Shown here: in pieces, positions 45,793 through 54,783 of the stretch
Layout: the number at the start of each line of letters is the position of its first letter
Position numbering within the stretch: the first letter of the stretch is position 1
Assembly (NCBI RefSeq): GCF_000337175.1
Contig: NZ_AOIJ01000061.1
Coordinates: 34,197 to 98,196 of the forward strand
DNA from: Natrinema gari JCM 14663
Lineage (GTDB): Archaea > Halobacteriota > Halobacteria > Halobacteriales > Natrialbaceae
Length of the DNA: 64,000 bases
Reading direction: 5' to 3'
The notes under the pieces: model-generated
The model's database searches: none
What the model was told of the DNA's origin: nothing
Seen by the model: the letters and a program-made list of their open reading frames with translations, nothing else
Program-made: the position numbers and the translations under genes

Positions 45793-46974
45793 CTAGAACA
45801 GCGGCTCGAGTTCGTCCTCGTCGTCCTCGACGAGTTCCTCGAGGTTCTCCTCGCTCTCCTGTTGGATGTCGTCGATGTTGTCCTGTGCCTCGATGGCGAC
45901 CTGCTGCAGTCGCTTGATCCGGGGGACGTTGGTCACGCCGGAAAGCAGGATCGCCGCGGCCACTTCGGGCTCCTCTCGGGGGAAGTCGCCACCGCGGACT
46001 TCCATGCTGCCCGTTTCCTCCTCGAGCCACTTGCGGCCGCGTTCGATGCCTTTCCGGTTCAGGTATTCCGGCGGCCCGGAGAGCACGAGCAGGGCGCGCT
46101 CGGTGCCTTCGATCTCACAGGGGAGGGTGAGACGGCCGAGCGCGGCCTTGCGGACGAGGCTGGTGATACGGTTGGTCGTGTTCGCGGCGTCTAAGTCGTC
46201 GTCCGACCCGCCGTCGTCGCCGGTGAACCGCGAAAGCAATCCGCCGCCCGAACTCAGTTCGACTTCCTCGGAGGCGTAGCCGACGGTGGAGACGCCGCCG
46301 CCGGAGAGCGTATTGATGATCTCCGAGGAGTCGACGACGCTCTCGGCGACTTCCTGACCGTCGCCGACCTCGCCGGCACCGAAAAGGATACCGAAGCGGC
46401 GGACGATTTCCTCGTTGATCTGTTCGTAGCCGCCCTCGACGGACTCGCCAGTCTGTCGCCAGGAGTCGTTGTCGAAGACGAGCAGGTTGTCGACTTCGCG
46501 GACGAACGTCTGGAAGGACCGCGCCGCGTTGAGCGTGTAGATTCCGCCTTCGTCGGTCCCCGGCAGGACGCCGAGCCCGTAGACGGGGATCGTGTAGATT
46601 CGCTTGAGGTGTTTCGCGAGGACCGGCGCACCGCCCGATCCGGTACCGCCGCCCATTCCGGATACGATCAGGAAGGCGTCGACCTCGTGGGTCGGGATCT
46701 GATCGATCGCGTTCTGGACCTCGTCGATGTCTTCCTCGGCGACTTCCGCGCCGAGTTCGTTGTCAGCACCCACGCCGTGGCCCTTGACCCGGGCCTGGCC
46801 GATGAGTACGCGATTCTCCTGTGGAATGTTGTCCAGACCCATGAGGTCCGCTTTCGCGGAGTTGACAGCGATCGCTGCCCGGACGATTCCGCTACCCGTC
46901 CGATCGTCGTAATCGAGGAACCGATCGACGATTTTGCCACCGGCCTGTCCGAATCCGATCATCGCCAGCTTCAT
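45793..46974 (-). CDS. cetZ: Tubulin/FtsZ-like cell-shape protein CetZ
   Basis: A 393-residue tubulin-superfamily GTPase. The GTP-binding signature is GMGGGTGSGGAP at residues 107-118; the N-terminal MKLAMIGFGQAGGKIVDRFL and the T7-region (N-AARSFQTF) are typical of CetZ, which polymerises at the membrane and controls cell shape and motility in haloarchaea. The C-terminus is a very acidic coil (EESEENLEELVEDDEDELEP). It cannot be assigned to CetZ1 or CetZ2 by sight. Confidence 0.9.
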   Translation of the reverse strand: MKLAMIGFGQAGGKIVDRFLDYDDRTGSGIVRAAIAVNSAKADLMGLDNIPQENRVLIGQARVKGHGVGADNELGAEVAEEDIDEVQNAIDQIPTHEVDAFLIVSGMGGGTGSGGAPVLAKHLKRIYTIPVYGLGVLPGTDEGGIYTLNAARSFQTFVREVDNLLVFDNDSWRQTGESVEGGYEQINEEIVRRFGILFGAGEVGDGQEVAESVVDSSEIINTLSGGGVSTVGYASEEVELSSGGGLLSRFTGDDGGSDDDLDAANTTNRITSLVRKAALGRLTLPCEIEGTERALLVLSGPPEYLNRKGIERGRKWLEEETGSMEVRGGDFPREEPEVAAAILLSGVTNVPRIKRLQQVAIEAQDNIDDIQQESEENLEELVEDDEDELEPLF

Positions 46975-47205
46975 TGTTTGTCAGGGGGCTCCGTTGGATT
47001 GGAAACAGTGCAATGGAGGATATAAATCTTGTGCAAATCTGACTGTCTCTATTATTGCACTATTGGGGCGATCTGGCCGGATTGAAGCGGTTACGCGCCG
47101 GTTTTATCCTCGAGTAAACGAAACGTACTCGGTCAGTGCCGATTAGTCGCAGTTATCTCCCACCTGAACAGTCGATTCGGCCGACCGGAAGAGCGAGCCG
47201 CGAAC

Positions 47206-48126
47206 TCACGCCGTCTCCGACCGTGTCCGCCGGTGATCGGTTCCGTCGAGGCCGAGATACGAACCGAGCGTTCGCAGGTCAGCCGGATCGCGGCCGAACG
47301 CGGTCACGTCGTTGTCAGCAACCGTGTTGTCGAACTCGAGCGAGCGGGCCTGATCGGGGCCGAACGGAACGAACGGCAGCGAATCGACCGCCGCGAGGCC
47401 GATTTTCGCTAGCCCCATCGGGATCGGGACGATCGTGACGTCTTTCCCCTCGGCCGCGTAGACCAGTTTTGTCACGTCCGCGAGCGTGGTGATCTGCGGC
47501 CCGGCGAGGTCGTAGGTTTCGCCGACGTGCGCGTCGTCCTCAAGCGCGTCGGCCAGCATGGGGACGAGATCGCCGACCCAGATCGGCTGGAAGCGCGTCT
47601 TCCCGCCGCCAGGTAACCCCGTTACGTACGGCGTCGTCAGGGTTTTCGTGAACGCGACGAACTCGCCGCCGTCGCCGAAGACGACCGACGGGCGGACGAT
47701 CGTCCACTCGAGGTCGGACTCCCTGACCACTGCCTCGGCCCGTCCCTTGGCGCGGATGTACGCCGTGTCACCGTTCGGGTCGGCACCGAGCGCGCTCATC
47801 TGGAGGAACCGAGAGACGCCGCCGGCGTCGGCGGCACGAACGAGGTTCTCGGTGCCCCCGAGGTGGCTCTCCTCGTGGCTCGGTCCGCCGCGGGGGTCGT
47901 AGAGCGGCGAGAGCGAGACGAGGTTGACGACGGCGTCGTGGCCCGCCACCGTGTCGGCGATCGACTCGTAGGCGCTGACGTCGCCGATCGCCGGCGCGAC
48001 GCCGTCGGGGAGTCCCGCATCGTCCGGAGAACGAGAGAGCGCCGTCACCGCGTGGCCGCGCTCGACCAGTTCCGCACACAGGGTCGTCCCGATGAAGCCG
48101 CTGCCGCCGGCAACGAGAACGTTCAT
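47206..48126 (-). CDS. NAD(P)-binding protein, atypical SDR (NDUFA9-like)
   Basis: A 306-residue Rossmann protein of the NmrA/NDUFA9-like extended SDR group. The N-terminal VLVAGGSGFIGTTLCAELVERG binds the dinucleotide; SALGADPNGDTAYIRAKGRAE and IVRPSVVFGDGGEF are group landmarks. Members assist complex I or quinone metabolism, or reduce unknown ketones. Not in an evident operon: it is divergent from tmk. Confidence 0.85.
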   Translation of the reverse strand: MNVLVAGGSGFIGTTLCAELVERGHAVTALSRSPDDAGLPDGVAPAIGDVSAYESIADTVAGHDAVVNLVSLSPLYDPRGGPSHEESHLGGTENLVRAADAGGVSRFLQMSALGADPNGDTAYIRAKGRAEAVVRESDLEWTIVRPSVVFGDGGEFVAFTKTLTTPYVTGLPGGGKTRFQPIWVGDLVPMLADALEDDAHVGETYDLAGPQITTLADVTKLVYAAEGKDVTIVPIPMGLAKIGLAAVDSLPFVPFGPDQARSLEFDNTVADNDVTAFGRDPADLRTLGSYLGLDGTDHRRTRSETA

Positions 48127-48236
48127 ACGAGGGATATGACCCTGTAGCGATAAATAGTGGGCGGCTACGTAGGAAGGTGTGGCGGGGCCGGGCCGATTGT
48201 GCTACATCTAAATAGCACTCTCCACGAGGTGGGACC

Positions 48237-48842
48237 ATGCTGGTCACGCTCGAGGGACTGGACGGCAGCGGCAAGACGACGGTCTGGGAGTCCCTGCAGG
48301 ACCGGTTCCCCGACGCCGTGTTCACGCGCGAGCCCACGGACGATTCCTGGTACGGCGACGCCGTCTACCGCTCGATCGAGGACGACGATGCCGACCCGCT
48401 GGCGGAACTGTTCCTCTACACCGCCGACCACGCCGCTCACCTCTCGCGGGTGATCGAACCTGCCCTCGAGCGCGGTGATCTCGTGCTCTCCGATCGCTAT
48501 TCGGACTCCCGGTTCGCCTATCAGGGCGCGACGCTCGCAGCGGCCGACGGTCACGACCTCGACGATCCGCTCGAGTACGTCGTCGACATCCACCGGCCGT
48601 TCTCGATCGACCCGGAGCTGACGATTTACCTTGACCTCGATTCCGAGACCGCCGCCGAGCGAGCGGGGACGACGAACAAGTTCGAGCGAGCGGCGTACCT
48701 CGAGTCGGTCCGCGAGAACTACGAGCGACTGATCGAGCGCGACCCTGACCGCTTCGTTCGCGTCGACGCGACGCAGTCGCCGGACGCGGTGCTTGAGGAC
48801 GTGTCGGACGCACTCGCGGCGGCAGCGGAAGCGTTCGAATAA
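48237..48842 (+). CDS. tmk: Thymidylate kinase
   Basis: A 201-residue P-loop kinase for dTMP to dTDP. The P-loop GLDGSGKTT is at residues 7-15, FTREPTDD is the DR-type motif and [13 protein letters not shown] the substrate-binding region. Normal family length. A GAGGTGGG lies five bases before the ATG. Confidence 0.94.
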   Translation: MLVTLEGLDGSGKTTVWESLQDRFPDAVFTREPTDDSWYGDAVYRSIEDDDADPLAELFLYTADHAAHLSRVIEPALERGDLVLSDRYSDSRFAYQGATLAAADGHDLDDPLEYVVDIHRPFSIDPELTIYLDLDSETAAERAGTTNKFERAAYLESVRENYERLIERDPDRFVRVDATQSPDAVLEDVSDALAAAAEAFE

Positions 48843-48948
48843 TCGCCTAGCTCGACGCTTCCATCCCGACTCCCCGCGTTTTCGATCCGAATTCCGGTGC
48901 TCGATTTGGGCAAAGGCTTTAGTCATGATAGGGTGTACCACACCGCCG

Positions 48949-49179
48949 ATGGTCCACGCGTTCATCATGGTGAAGACGGCCGCCGGAAAGTCCGAGGGGC
49001 TGCTCGCGGAGATCGACGACCTCGAGTCGGTCGCCGATGCCCACATCGTCGCGGGCAACTACGACATCATCGCGGAGGCCGACGCCCCGGAGGTCTACGA
49101 CGTATTACAGACCGTTTCCTCGGACATTCAGGGCCTTGGCGGCGTCACTGACACGAAAACGTACATCGCGATGGGGTAG
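48949..49179 (+). CDS. Stand-alone Lrp/AsnC ligand-binding (RAM) domain protein, copy 1
   Basis: A 76-residue protein: MVHAFIMVKTAAGKSEGL, HIVAGNYDIIAEAD and TDTKTYIAMG give the beta-alpha-beta-beta-alpha-beta RAM fold without a DNA-binding helix-turn-helix. Such domains bind amino acids and multimerise; without an HTH they may act as sensors or adaptors. It precedes trkA by 163 bases and resembles the protein following trkA (50119-50349). ATG 48949 gives exactly the domain; further upstream sequence is non-coding. Confidence 0.82.
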   Translation: MVHAFIMVKTAAGKSEGLLAEIDDLESVADAHIVAGNYDIIAEADAPEVYDVLQTVSSDIQGLGGVTDTKTYIAMG

Positions 49180-49342
49180 GGGACGGCAATCGATCCGTCG
49201 GAACGAGTCGTCACGGCCGTCGGCACGGGTATCGAACCCGCCTCGCCGTCGCACTCCCTCGCTCGAGTCGCTCGGTCTGGCCGAACACGGACCATGGTAG
49301 ACGGGGGCAAACTTATTCACCGGGGCCGGTGTACCCTCGTGC

Positions 49343-50119
49343 ATGCGGTTCGTGATTATCGGGGCTGGACGGGTCGGTCTGCGCACAGCACGCGTCTTGC
49401 GTGACGAGGGCCACGAGGTGACGATGGTCGAACGCGACGAGCAGACGCGCAGGCGCGCCCGCGACCAGGGGTTCGCCGTCGTCGACGGTGATGGCTCCCG
49501 GGAAGCCGTCCTCGAGGAGGCCGGTATCACGGCAGCCAACGCTCTCGGGGCGCTGACCGGCGACCTCAACGTCAACTTTACCGCCTGTATGATCGGGAAC
49601 CACTACGAGTGTCGGACCGTCATGCGGATCGACGAGGCCTACCGCGAGGGGATCTATCGCAAGTACGCCGACCAGGTCGACGAAATTATCTATCCCGAAC
49701 GGCTCGGGGCGATCGGCGCGAAAAACGCCCTGCTCGGCGGGACGATCCGCGCGATCGCCGATATCGCACCGCATCTGCAGGTCGTCGAACTCACGATCAC
49801 CGACGCGGCTCCCGTCAACGGCTACACGATCAGTGAGTTGCAGCTGCCCGCCGACGCGACCGTCCTCGCCTTCGGCAAGGGCGAGGCGCCCCTCGAGATC
49901 CCCACTGAGGACCTCTCGCTCGAGGACGGCGACCGGCTCGTCGTCCTCGCGGATTTCGATGTCCTGAGCGATGTCCGCCAGCTGTTGGTCGGCGAAACCG
50001 CGGGTCGAGCGGCCGCCAACGCGGGCTCGGGCTCGAGTTCGGCGGCCACGGAACTGCTCTCGGAGACCGAGACGGATTCCGACTCCGAGACGGACTCTGA
50101 TACCGGAGGTGTCAACTAA
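49343..50119 (+). CDS. trkA: TrkA potassium-uptake regulatory protein
   Basis: A 258-residue RCK protein: an N-terminal Rossmann NAD(H)-binding domain (FVIIGAGRVGLRTARVLRDE) and a TrkA-C domain (about 135-220, ITDAAPVNGYTISELQLP, LEDGDRLVVLADFD). It gates a Trk/Ktr-type K+ transporter or K+ channel in response to nucleotides. The tail after residue 225 is Ser/Asp-rich low complexity. It ends with TAATG, so its stop overlaps the start of the next gene by one base. The membrane partner TrkH is not in the window. Confidence 0.92.
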   Translation: MRFVIIGAGRVGLRTARVLRDEGHEVTMVERDEQTRRRARDQGFAVVDGDGSREAVLEEAGITAANALGALTGDLNVNFTACMIGNHYECRTVMRIDEAYREGIYRKYADQVDEIIYPERLGAIGAKNALLGGTIRAIADIAPHLQVVELTITDAAPVNGYTISELQLPADATVLAFGKGEAPLEIPTEDLSLEDGDRLVVLADFDVLSDVRQLLVGETAGRAAANAGSGSSSAATELLSETETDSDSETDSDTGGVN

Positions 50120-50349
50120 TGGTCACAGCGTTCGTCATGATCAAGGCGAACACGGGCGAGGCGGATCGGCTCAGAGACAGCATCGAATCCATCGGCGGCG
50201 TTCAGTCGGCCCACATCGTGGCCGGCGATGTCGACCTCATCGCGAAAGCGATCGTCGAGACGCCGGCCGAAGTCAAGGAGATCGCGGCCACCCACGTCCA
50301 GTCGATCGACGGCATCGAGGACACGCAGACGTACATCGCGATGGACTAA
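50119..50349 (+). CDS. Stand-alone Lrp/AsnC ligand-binding (RAM) domain protein, copy 2
   Basis: Another 76-residue RAM domain: MVTAFVMIKANTGEADRL, HIVAGDVDLIAKAI and EDTQTYIAMD align along the whole length with the protein at 48949-49179 (shared HIVAG and TYIAM). It is translationally linked to trkA. Likely an amino-acid or nucleotide sensor that influences the potassium system; the link is by position only. Confidence 0.85.
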   Translation: MVTAFVMIKANTGEADRLRDSIESIGGVQSAHIVAGDVDLIAKAIVETPAEVKEIAATHVQSIDGIEDTQTYIAMD

Positions 50350-50765
50350 GAACGAAGTGTTGCGCTGTCGTTCGAGAGAGCTTTGCTCTCTCGTGACTGA
50401 GCGAATCGAAGGTTCGCGAGGTCCGCGAGAACGACGGTCTCGCTTGATGACGAAAGACGCCAAAGGCGTCTTTCGAACCACGAGTGCGCCGGAAGGCGCA
50501 GCCTCGGCACAAATTCGATTCAAAGCACGCCTCCTTCCCCGGCAGCCACGCTCGCGCGGCTGCCGGGTCAGTCGCCGGCCCGCTCGCTCACCCCGTCTCA
50601 CGGCCGTCGGCCGTTCGACTGTTCGCGGCGCTACGCGCCGCGCACGGCTTCGCTCGCGGTCAGTATCGGGTAGCGGCCTGCCCTTCCCCGGGTCGTGTGG
50701 CTCTCGCCGTCGCTCGAGCCACGCTCCCGGCCATGGCAGCACGGTTCCGTTCCGAAGGCGGTGCG
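50350..50765. repeat. Hairpin-cluster intergenic region (REP-like)
   Basis: About 400 bases without genes but with at least five inverted repeats: GAGAGAG-CTTTG-CTCTCTC (50374-50392), CGAAAGACGCC-AAA-GGCGTCTTTCG (50451-50475), GCGCC-GGAA-GGCGC near 50489-50502, CCCGGCAGCC with GGCTGCCGGG (50538-50567), and GCGGCG-CTACG-CGCCGC near 50626-50642. Similar GC-rich hairpin blocks occur near haloarchaeal genes, and one may stop transcription after the trkA operon. The 36316-36350 palindrome is of the same general type. Confidence 0.65.
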
Positions 50766-51290
50766 CTACATCGGCATTCCGCCGCTGTCGCCGTCCGCGG
50801 CCTGCTGGCCCCTGTTCTGGGCGTTCTCGAGCAGGGTCGCCGCTTTGCCCTGATACTCGTAGCCGGGGATGATCCCCTGGGCGAAGGTGCCTTCGACGAA
50901 CTCGATTAACGCTTTGGCGTCGGCGACGCCCTCGCCGGCGTCCCAGGCGGTGTACGCGAGGCGAACCCGGACTGCCTCGCCGTCGCGTTCGACGACCGGG
51001 TCGTCGTGGGTACTCGTGTGCGCAACGGTAAAGACGTCCTGTAGGCGTCGCTCCAGGGTCTCGAACCAGCCGTCTTCGACGGGGCTCGCGACCACCTCCT
51101 CGGCCACGGCGGCGTCGAGAGTGGGGAGGGTGACGGTCACGCGAACGCGGCCGTCGCGGTTCCCGTCGGCGTCGTCGGTCGTGATCGTCGTCTCGAAGAC
51201 GGTCGTCGCGAGGTCGTAGCCGTCGTCGGTCCGGGCGAACGCCTCGTGGGACTCGAGTTCGCTGGCGATGGGGGTCTGGCGGTCGGTCAT
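50766..51290 (-). CDS. DUF5813-family haloarchaeal protein
   Basis: A 174-residue acidic protein, conserved across haloarchaea as DUF5813 in my recollection. It has ATTVFETTITTDD, VRVTVTLPTLDAAVAEEVV, DDPVVERDGEAVRVRLAYTA and GIIPGYEYQGKAATLL. No enzyme motif. The ATG at 51290 (MTDRQTP) is chosen over an upstream codon. It is divergent from a short acidic frame at 51478 and ends at the hairpin cluster. Confidence 0.75.
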   Translation of the reverse strand: MTDRQTPIASELESHEAFARTDDGYDLATTVFETTITTDDADGNRDGRVRVTVTLPTLDAAVAEEVVASPVEDGWFETLERRLQDVFTVAHTSTHDDPVVERDGEAVRVRLAYTAWDAGEGVADAKALIEFVEGTFAQGIIPGYEYQGKAATLLENAQNRGQQAADGDSGGMPM

Positions 51291-51477
51291 TGGAGACACC
51301 CACGGGCGTGGCGGAAAAGGGTGTTACGCTGTGTCGACGCCGCGTCGCTCGGCGCGTCTGATACCGTTTCCCGGCCGGACTCGCGGGACCGCGTCGGATC
51401 GTTTCGCGAGGGAAATGACGCGTTTCGACCGGACACGGCCCGCATTACTACAAGGGGACTCGTCCTCTATCGGTGGC

Positions 51478-51657
51478 ATGAGTCTCGACAGACACGCCGC
51501 GGAACGTCGTCGCTTCGCTCGCCTCCTCGGAACGGACGGCGCTCACGGCTCCGGATTGCCGATCGGTGAGGCGGGTGCCGACAAGGAGGCCGATCGAAAC
51601 GCGGCCGACGATGACGGCTCGAGCGACGACCCCGTTACGACAGGCCCCGATCGCTGA
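51478..51657 (+). CDS. Small acidic hypothetical protein (59 aa)
   Basis: The frame begins MSLDRHAAERRRFARLLGTD and ends DDDGSSDDPVTTGPDR. A basic helix precedes a strongly acidic tail, typical of small haloarchaeal cytosolic proteins. A CATTACTA-like box about 30 bases upstream could be the promoter. It overlaps the convergent gene at 51635 by 23 bases. No family recognised. Confidence 0.45.
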   Translation: MSLDRHAAERRRFARLLGTDGAHGSGLPIGEAGADKEADRNAADDDGSSDDPVTTGPDR

Positions 51658-52024
51658 GGAACGCATCGAGCGCCGTCGCGACTTCTTCGAAGTCCTTGAC
51701 GGTCAACCCGTCGGTGGTGACGAACACGCCCTCGCTGTCGTTGGTCACGCGGATCAAAAACCCGTTCTCGAAGACCCGGATCGTGTAGTCGTACGCGCCG
51801 AGTTCCGACCCCTCGTAGGCGGCCTGCGTGGTTTTGAAGCCGCGCCACTCGTGTCCGATGAACGTCGAGAGGTCGGCGTCCCGTTCCAAGTCCTCACGGA
51901 GGTAGACCTGTTCGTAGTCGTCGCGCGTAAAGTACGTGACCGAACGGAGGCTGTCGCCGATAGCGGTCCGACAGGTGGTGACGATCCGGTCTGCCGTCTC
52001 GTCCGTGAGTATCCCGGTTGCCAT
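51635..52024 (-). CDS. Haloarchaeal DUF7522-like protein
   Basis: A 129-residue protein: LTDETADRIVTTCRTAIGDS, LRSVTYFTRDDYEQVYLRED, GFKTTQAAYEGSELGAYDYT and NGFLIRVTNDSEGVFVTTDGL. An alpha helix followed by a five-stranded sheet is likely, with a final helix. I recall such proteins as a conserved haloarchaeal family of unknown function; no catalytic residues stand out. Start ATG at 52024. Confidence 0.7.
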   Translation of the reverse strand: MATGILTDETADRIVTTCRTAIGDSLRSVTYFTRDDYEQVYLREDLERDADLSTFIGHEWRGFKTTQAAYEGSELGAYDYTIRVFENGFLIRVTNDSEGVFVTTDGLTVKDFEEVATALDAFLSDRGLS

Positions 52025-52105
52025 ATCGGAGCGGTCGAACGCCGATCCCTTAACCGCGGGGGCTAGTCACGGCACAGTGAAAATCCGGCCGCGGGTGACG
52101 ATCGT

Positions 52106-53398
52106 TCAGGCCTGTTCGATCGCGCGATCGAGGTCCGCGATCACGTCGTCGACGTCCTCGATCCCCACCGAGAGGCGCACGAGGTCGTCGGTGACGCCGC
52201 TGGCCAGTTTCTCCTCCTCAGTGAGTTGTTGGTGGGTCGTGCTTGCGGGGTGGATGATCAGCGTCTTCGCGTCGCCGACGTTTGCCAGCAGGCTCGCGAG
52301 GGAGACCTCGTTACAGACCGTCTCGGCCGCATCGTAGCCACCCTCGAGTCCGAAGGTGATCATACCGCCGTAACCGCCTTCGAGGTACTTGCTGGCCTCC
52401 TCGTGGGTCTCGTGGCTCTCGAGGCCGGGGTAGTTGACCCACGCCACTTTCGGGTGGTCCGCGAGGTACTCGGCGACGGCCATGGCGTTCTCGCAGTGTT
52501 TCTCCATGCGCAGCGGCAGCGACTCGAGTTTCTGGAGGGTGACCCAGGCGTCGAAGGGTGCCTGCTGATTGCCCAGATCTCGTAGCCCGCGGGTGCGCGC
52601 GACGACGGCAAACGCCATGTTGCCGAACGTCTCGCGGAAGTTGATCCCGTGGTAGGCCGGGTTCGGTTCGGTGATCTCGGGGTAGTCGCCGTCCTCCCAG
52701 GGGAAGGACCCGCCGTCGACGAGGATCCCGCCGACGGTCGAGCCCGCGCCGTGGAGCCACTTGGTCGTGGAGTTCCAGACCAGATCCGCGCCGTGTGCGA
52801 GCGGTCGGCAGAGATACGGCGTCGCGAAGGTGTTGTCGACGAACAGCGGCACGTCGTGGTCGTGGGCGATGTCGGCGACGCGCTCGATATCCGGGGTGAC
52901 GAGCGCGGGGTTGCCGATCGTCTCGAGGTGGACGAAAGCGGTGTCGTCGTCGATGGCCTCGGCGTAGGCCTCGTAGTCCAGCGTGTCGACGAACGTGGTC
53001 TCGATGCCGCGCTTCTCGACGGTGTGTGTGAGGTAGGTATAGGTACCGCCGTACAGCGACGACGAGGAGACGATGTTGTCGCCGGCCTCCGCGAGGATGA
53101 ACGTCGCGAGGTCGAACGCGGCCATTCCTGACGAGGTGGCGAGCGCGCCGACGCCCCCCTCAAGCGTCGCGATGCGCTCCTCTAACATCGCGTTCGTCGG
53201 GTTCATGATCCGCGAGTAGATGTTCCCCGTCTCCTCGAGGCCGAACAGGGCGGCGGCGTGGTCGGTGTCCTCGAACTCGTAGGAGGTGGTTTGATACAGG
53301 GGCGGCGCGCGAGCCCCCGTTGCCGAATCGGGGTCGTGCCCGGCGTGGATGCTGTTCGTGGCGAACCGATTCTCGCGTGAATCCGGATCGTCGCTCAT
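52106..53398 (-). CDS. metY: O-acetylhomoserine aminocarboxypropyltransferase (sulfhydrylase)
   Basis: A 430-residue Cys/Met-metabolism PLP enzyme that makes homocysteine from O-acetylhomoserine and sulfide. Lys213 in NSTTKWLHGAG binds PLP; VDNTFATPYLCRP and TEEEKLASGVTDDLVRLSVG are family signatures, and the MetY-specific insertion (VDGGSFPWEDGDYPEITEP) is present. Length is normal for MetY rather than MetB/C. A homoserine acetyltransferase (metX) is often next to it but is not seen here. Confidence 0.92.
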   Translation of the reverse strand: MSDDPDSRENRFATNSIHAGHDPDSATGARAPPLYQTTSYEFEDTDHAAALFGLEETGNIYSRIMNPTNAMLEERIATLEGGVGALATSSGMAAFDLATFILAEAGDNIVSSSSLYGGTYTYLTHTVEKRGIETTFVDTLDYEAYAEAIDDDTAFVHLETIGNPALVTPDIERVADIAHDHDVPLFVDNTFATPYLCRPLAHGADLVWNSTTKWLHGAGSTVGGILVDGGSFPWEDGDYPEITEPNPAYHGINFRETFGNMAFAVVARTRGLRDLGNQQAPFDAWVTLQKLESLPLRMEKHCENAMAVAEYLADHPKVAWVNYPGLESHETHEEASKYLEGGYGGMITFGLEGGYDAAETVCNEVSLASLLANVGDAKTLIIHPASTTHQQLTEEEKLASGVTDDLVRLSVGIEDVDDVIADLDRAIEQA

Positions 53399-53514
53399 AC
53401 AGGGGGTATGAAACGGTGTACCGTAAAACTACTAGGCGAACATATACGACGCGGTCGTTAGTTCAACCTGCGACGACTCTCGTCGGAAGAGTCCGGACGC
53501 CAGTTCTATCGCCC

Positions 53515-54522
53515 TTAGAGTACGCTGACGATGCCGAGACTCTCGAGTAACAGCCAGCAAACGAACGCCGTGTACAGTCCCAGTAACACCCACGCTTCCG
53601 GTCGGGAAAGCGTCATTCCGGTTCGGGAAATCGCGAAGAACGAGACGGTCGCCAGGACGAGAAAGCCCATCATCGGGACGATGTTGGCGAAGTTGATCGT
53701 CAGCGAGCCGGCTACGAGGACGCCGACCGGGACGGCGACGAGCAGATCGAAGGTGTTGCTTCCGAGGACGTTCGCCAGCGTCACCGTCGGCCGATCGGCC
53801 CGCGCGGCCGTCAGACTGACGACCGTATCGGGAAGACTCGAGCCGGCGGCGACGACGGTCATCCCCCAGAGGAACGACGGCGTTCCGAAGGCGTCGCCGA
53901 GACCGATCGCCGACCGGACGAGCGCCTCGACGCCGACGACGATGAGTACCAGCCCGACGATGAACCGAATCCACGTCCGGGCGAGCGCGATCGACGTATC
54001 GGCCGTCTCGTCGGCGTCGGCGGCGTCAAGGTACTGCGTAAACAGGTAGAGGCCGTACAGGGCAAGCGGGAACAGGGCAAGCGGTCTCGAGACGTCTCCC
54101 CGTATGGGTCTGCCGCTCGGATCGACGGGATTGTAGATCACCGCGAGCGAAAACGTCAACAGCAACGATGCGACCGCGAGCATGTAGAACAGCGACTCCT
54201 TGTAGACCAGTTCGCGCGTCGTGTCGATCCCGCCGCCGACGAGTACCGCGAGCCCGGGAATCACGAGGAGGTTGAACGTCGCCGAGCCGACGATAGAACC
54301 CACGCCGAGTTCGAACTCCTGGTGTAACAGCGTCGCAAGCAACACGCTCGCCAGTTCCGGAGCACTCGAGCCCACGGCGGCGATCACGGCCCCCTGAACG
54401 ACCGCCGGCAATCCGTACGCGATCGCGAGCCCGTTCGCCGAGTCCTCGAGCCAGGTGCTTCCTTTCCAGACGACTCCCGTTCCGATGGCTGCCATGAGAA
54501 GCAGCGTGAGGACCTCGAGCAC
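53515..54522 (-). CDS. Na+/Ca2+ exchanger (CaCA family, YrbG-like)
   Basis: A 335-residue membrane protein with about ten helices in two homologous halves. The first alpha-repeat is AAVGSSAPELAS (Glu56), the second AAGSSLPDTVVSLTAAR and NVLGSNTFDLL. Each repeat normally has a Glu in the ion site; the second here has Asp. It extrudes Ca2+ using the Na+ gradient. A long hydrophilic loop lies in the middle (PSGRPIRGDVS and DAADADETAD). Confidence 0.88.
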   Translation of the reverse strand: MLEVLTLLLMAAIGTGVVWKGSTWLEDSANGLAIAYGLPAVVQGAVIAAVGSSAPELASVLLATLLHQEFELGVGSIVGSATFNLLVIPGLAVLVGGGIDTTRELVYKESLFYMLAVASLLLTFSLAVIYNPVDPSGRPIRGDVSRPLALFPLALYGLYLFTQYLDAADADETADTSIALARTWIRFIVGLVLIVVGVEALVRSAIGLGDAFGTPSFLWGMTVVAAGSSLPDTVVSLTAARADRPTVTLANVLGSNTFDLLVAVPVGVLVAGSLTINFANIVPMMGFLVLATVSFFAISRTGMTLSRPEAWVLLGLYTAFVCWLLLESLGIVSVL

Positions 54523-54608
54523 GACCGCCCGTTCTCACGGGGATCGAATAAAACGCCCGACAGGAGTCCGGTCGCGTCCCGGCGACGGTCCGGGTTCCTG
54601 CGGGTCCG

Positions 54609-54713
54609 TTACGCTGCGATTATCGTGCGGTCCGTGGCGGTTCCTCCGGTTTCATCGGTGATCGTGAGGACTACATCGTACCCGTCGTCGGCTCGAGTGG
54701 TGGCGACCGACTA
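54609..54713 (-). pseudogene. PKD-domain C-terminal fragment
   Basis: The minus strand reads VATTRADDGYDVVLTITDET, GGTATDRTIIAA and stops at TAA (54609-54611), after an in-frame stop upstream. The pattern DGYDVVLTITDETGGTAT is typical of the end of PKD domains in haloarchaeal surface proteins. Only this short piece remains, downstream of the cohesin-like gene. Confidence 0.4.
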
Positions 54714-54783
54714 CCATTGCCATGGACTGCGACCGAAACGAACGGCACGTCGAAAGTCGTGGCGATCCAACCACGCTGGACGG

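Noticed and set aside
49205..49290. A T-arm-like GCGGG-TTCGATA-CCCGT on the minus strand, suggesting a tRNA gene.
   Set aside because: No matching 5' acceptor strand, anticodon arm or D-arm could be found around it, so at most it is a tRNA remnant or chance.
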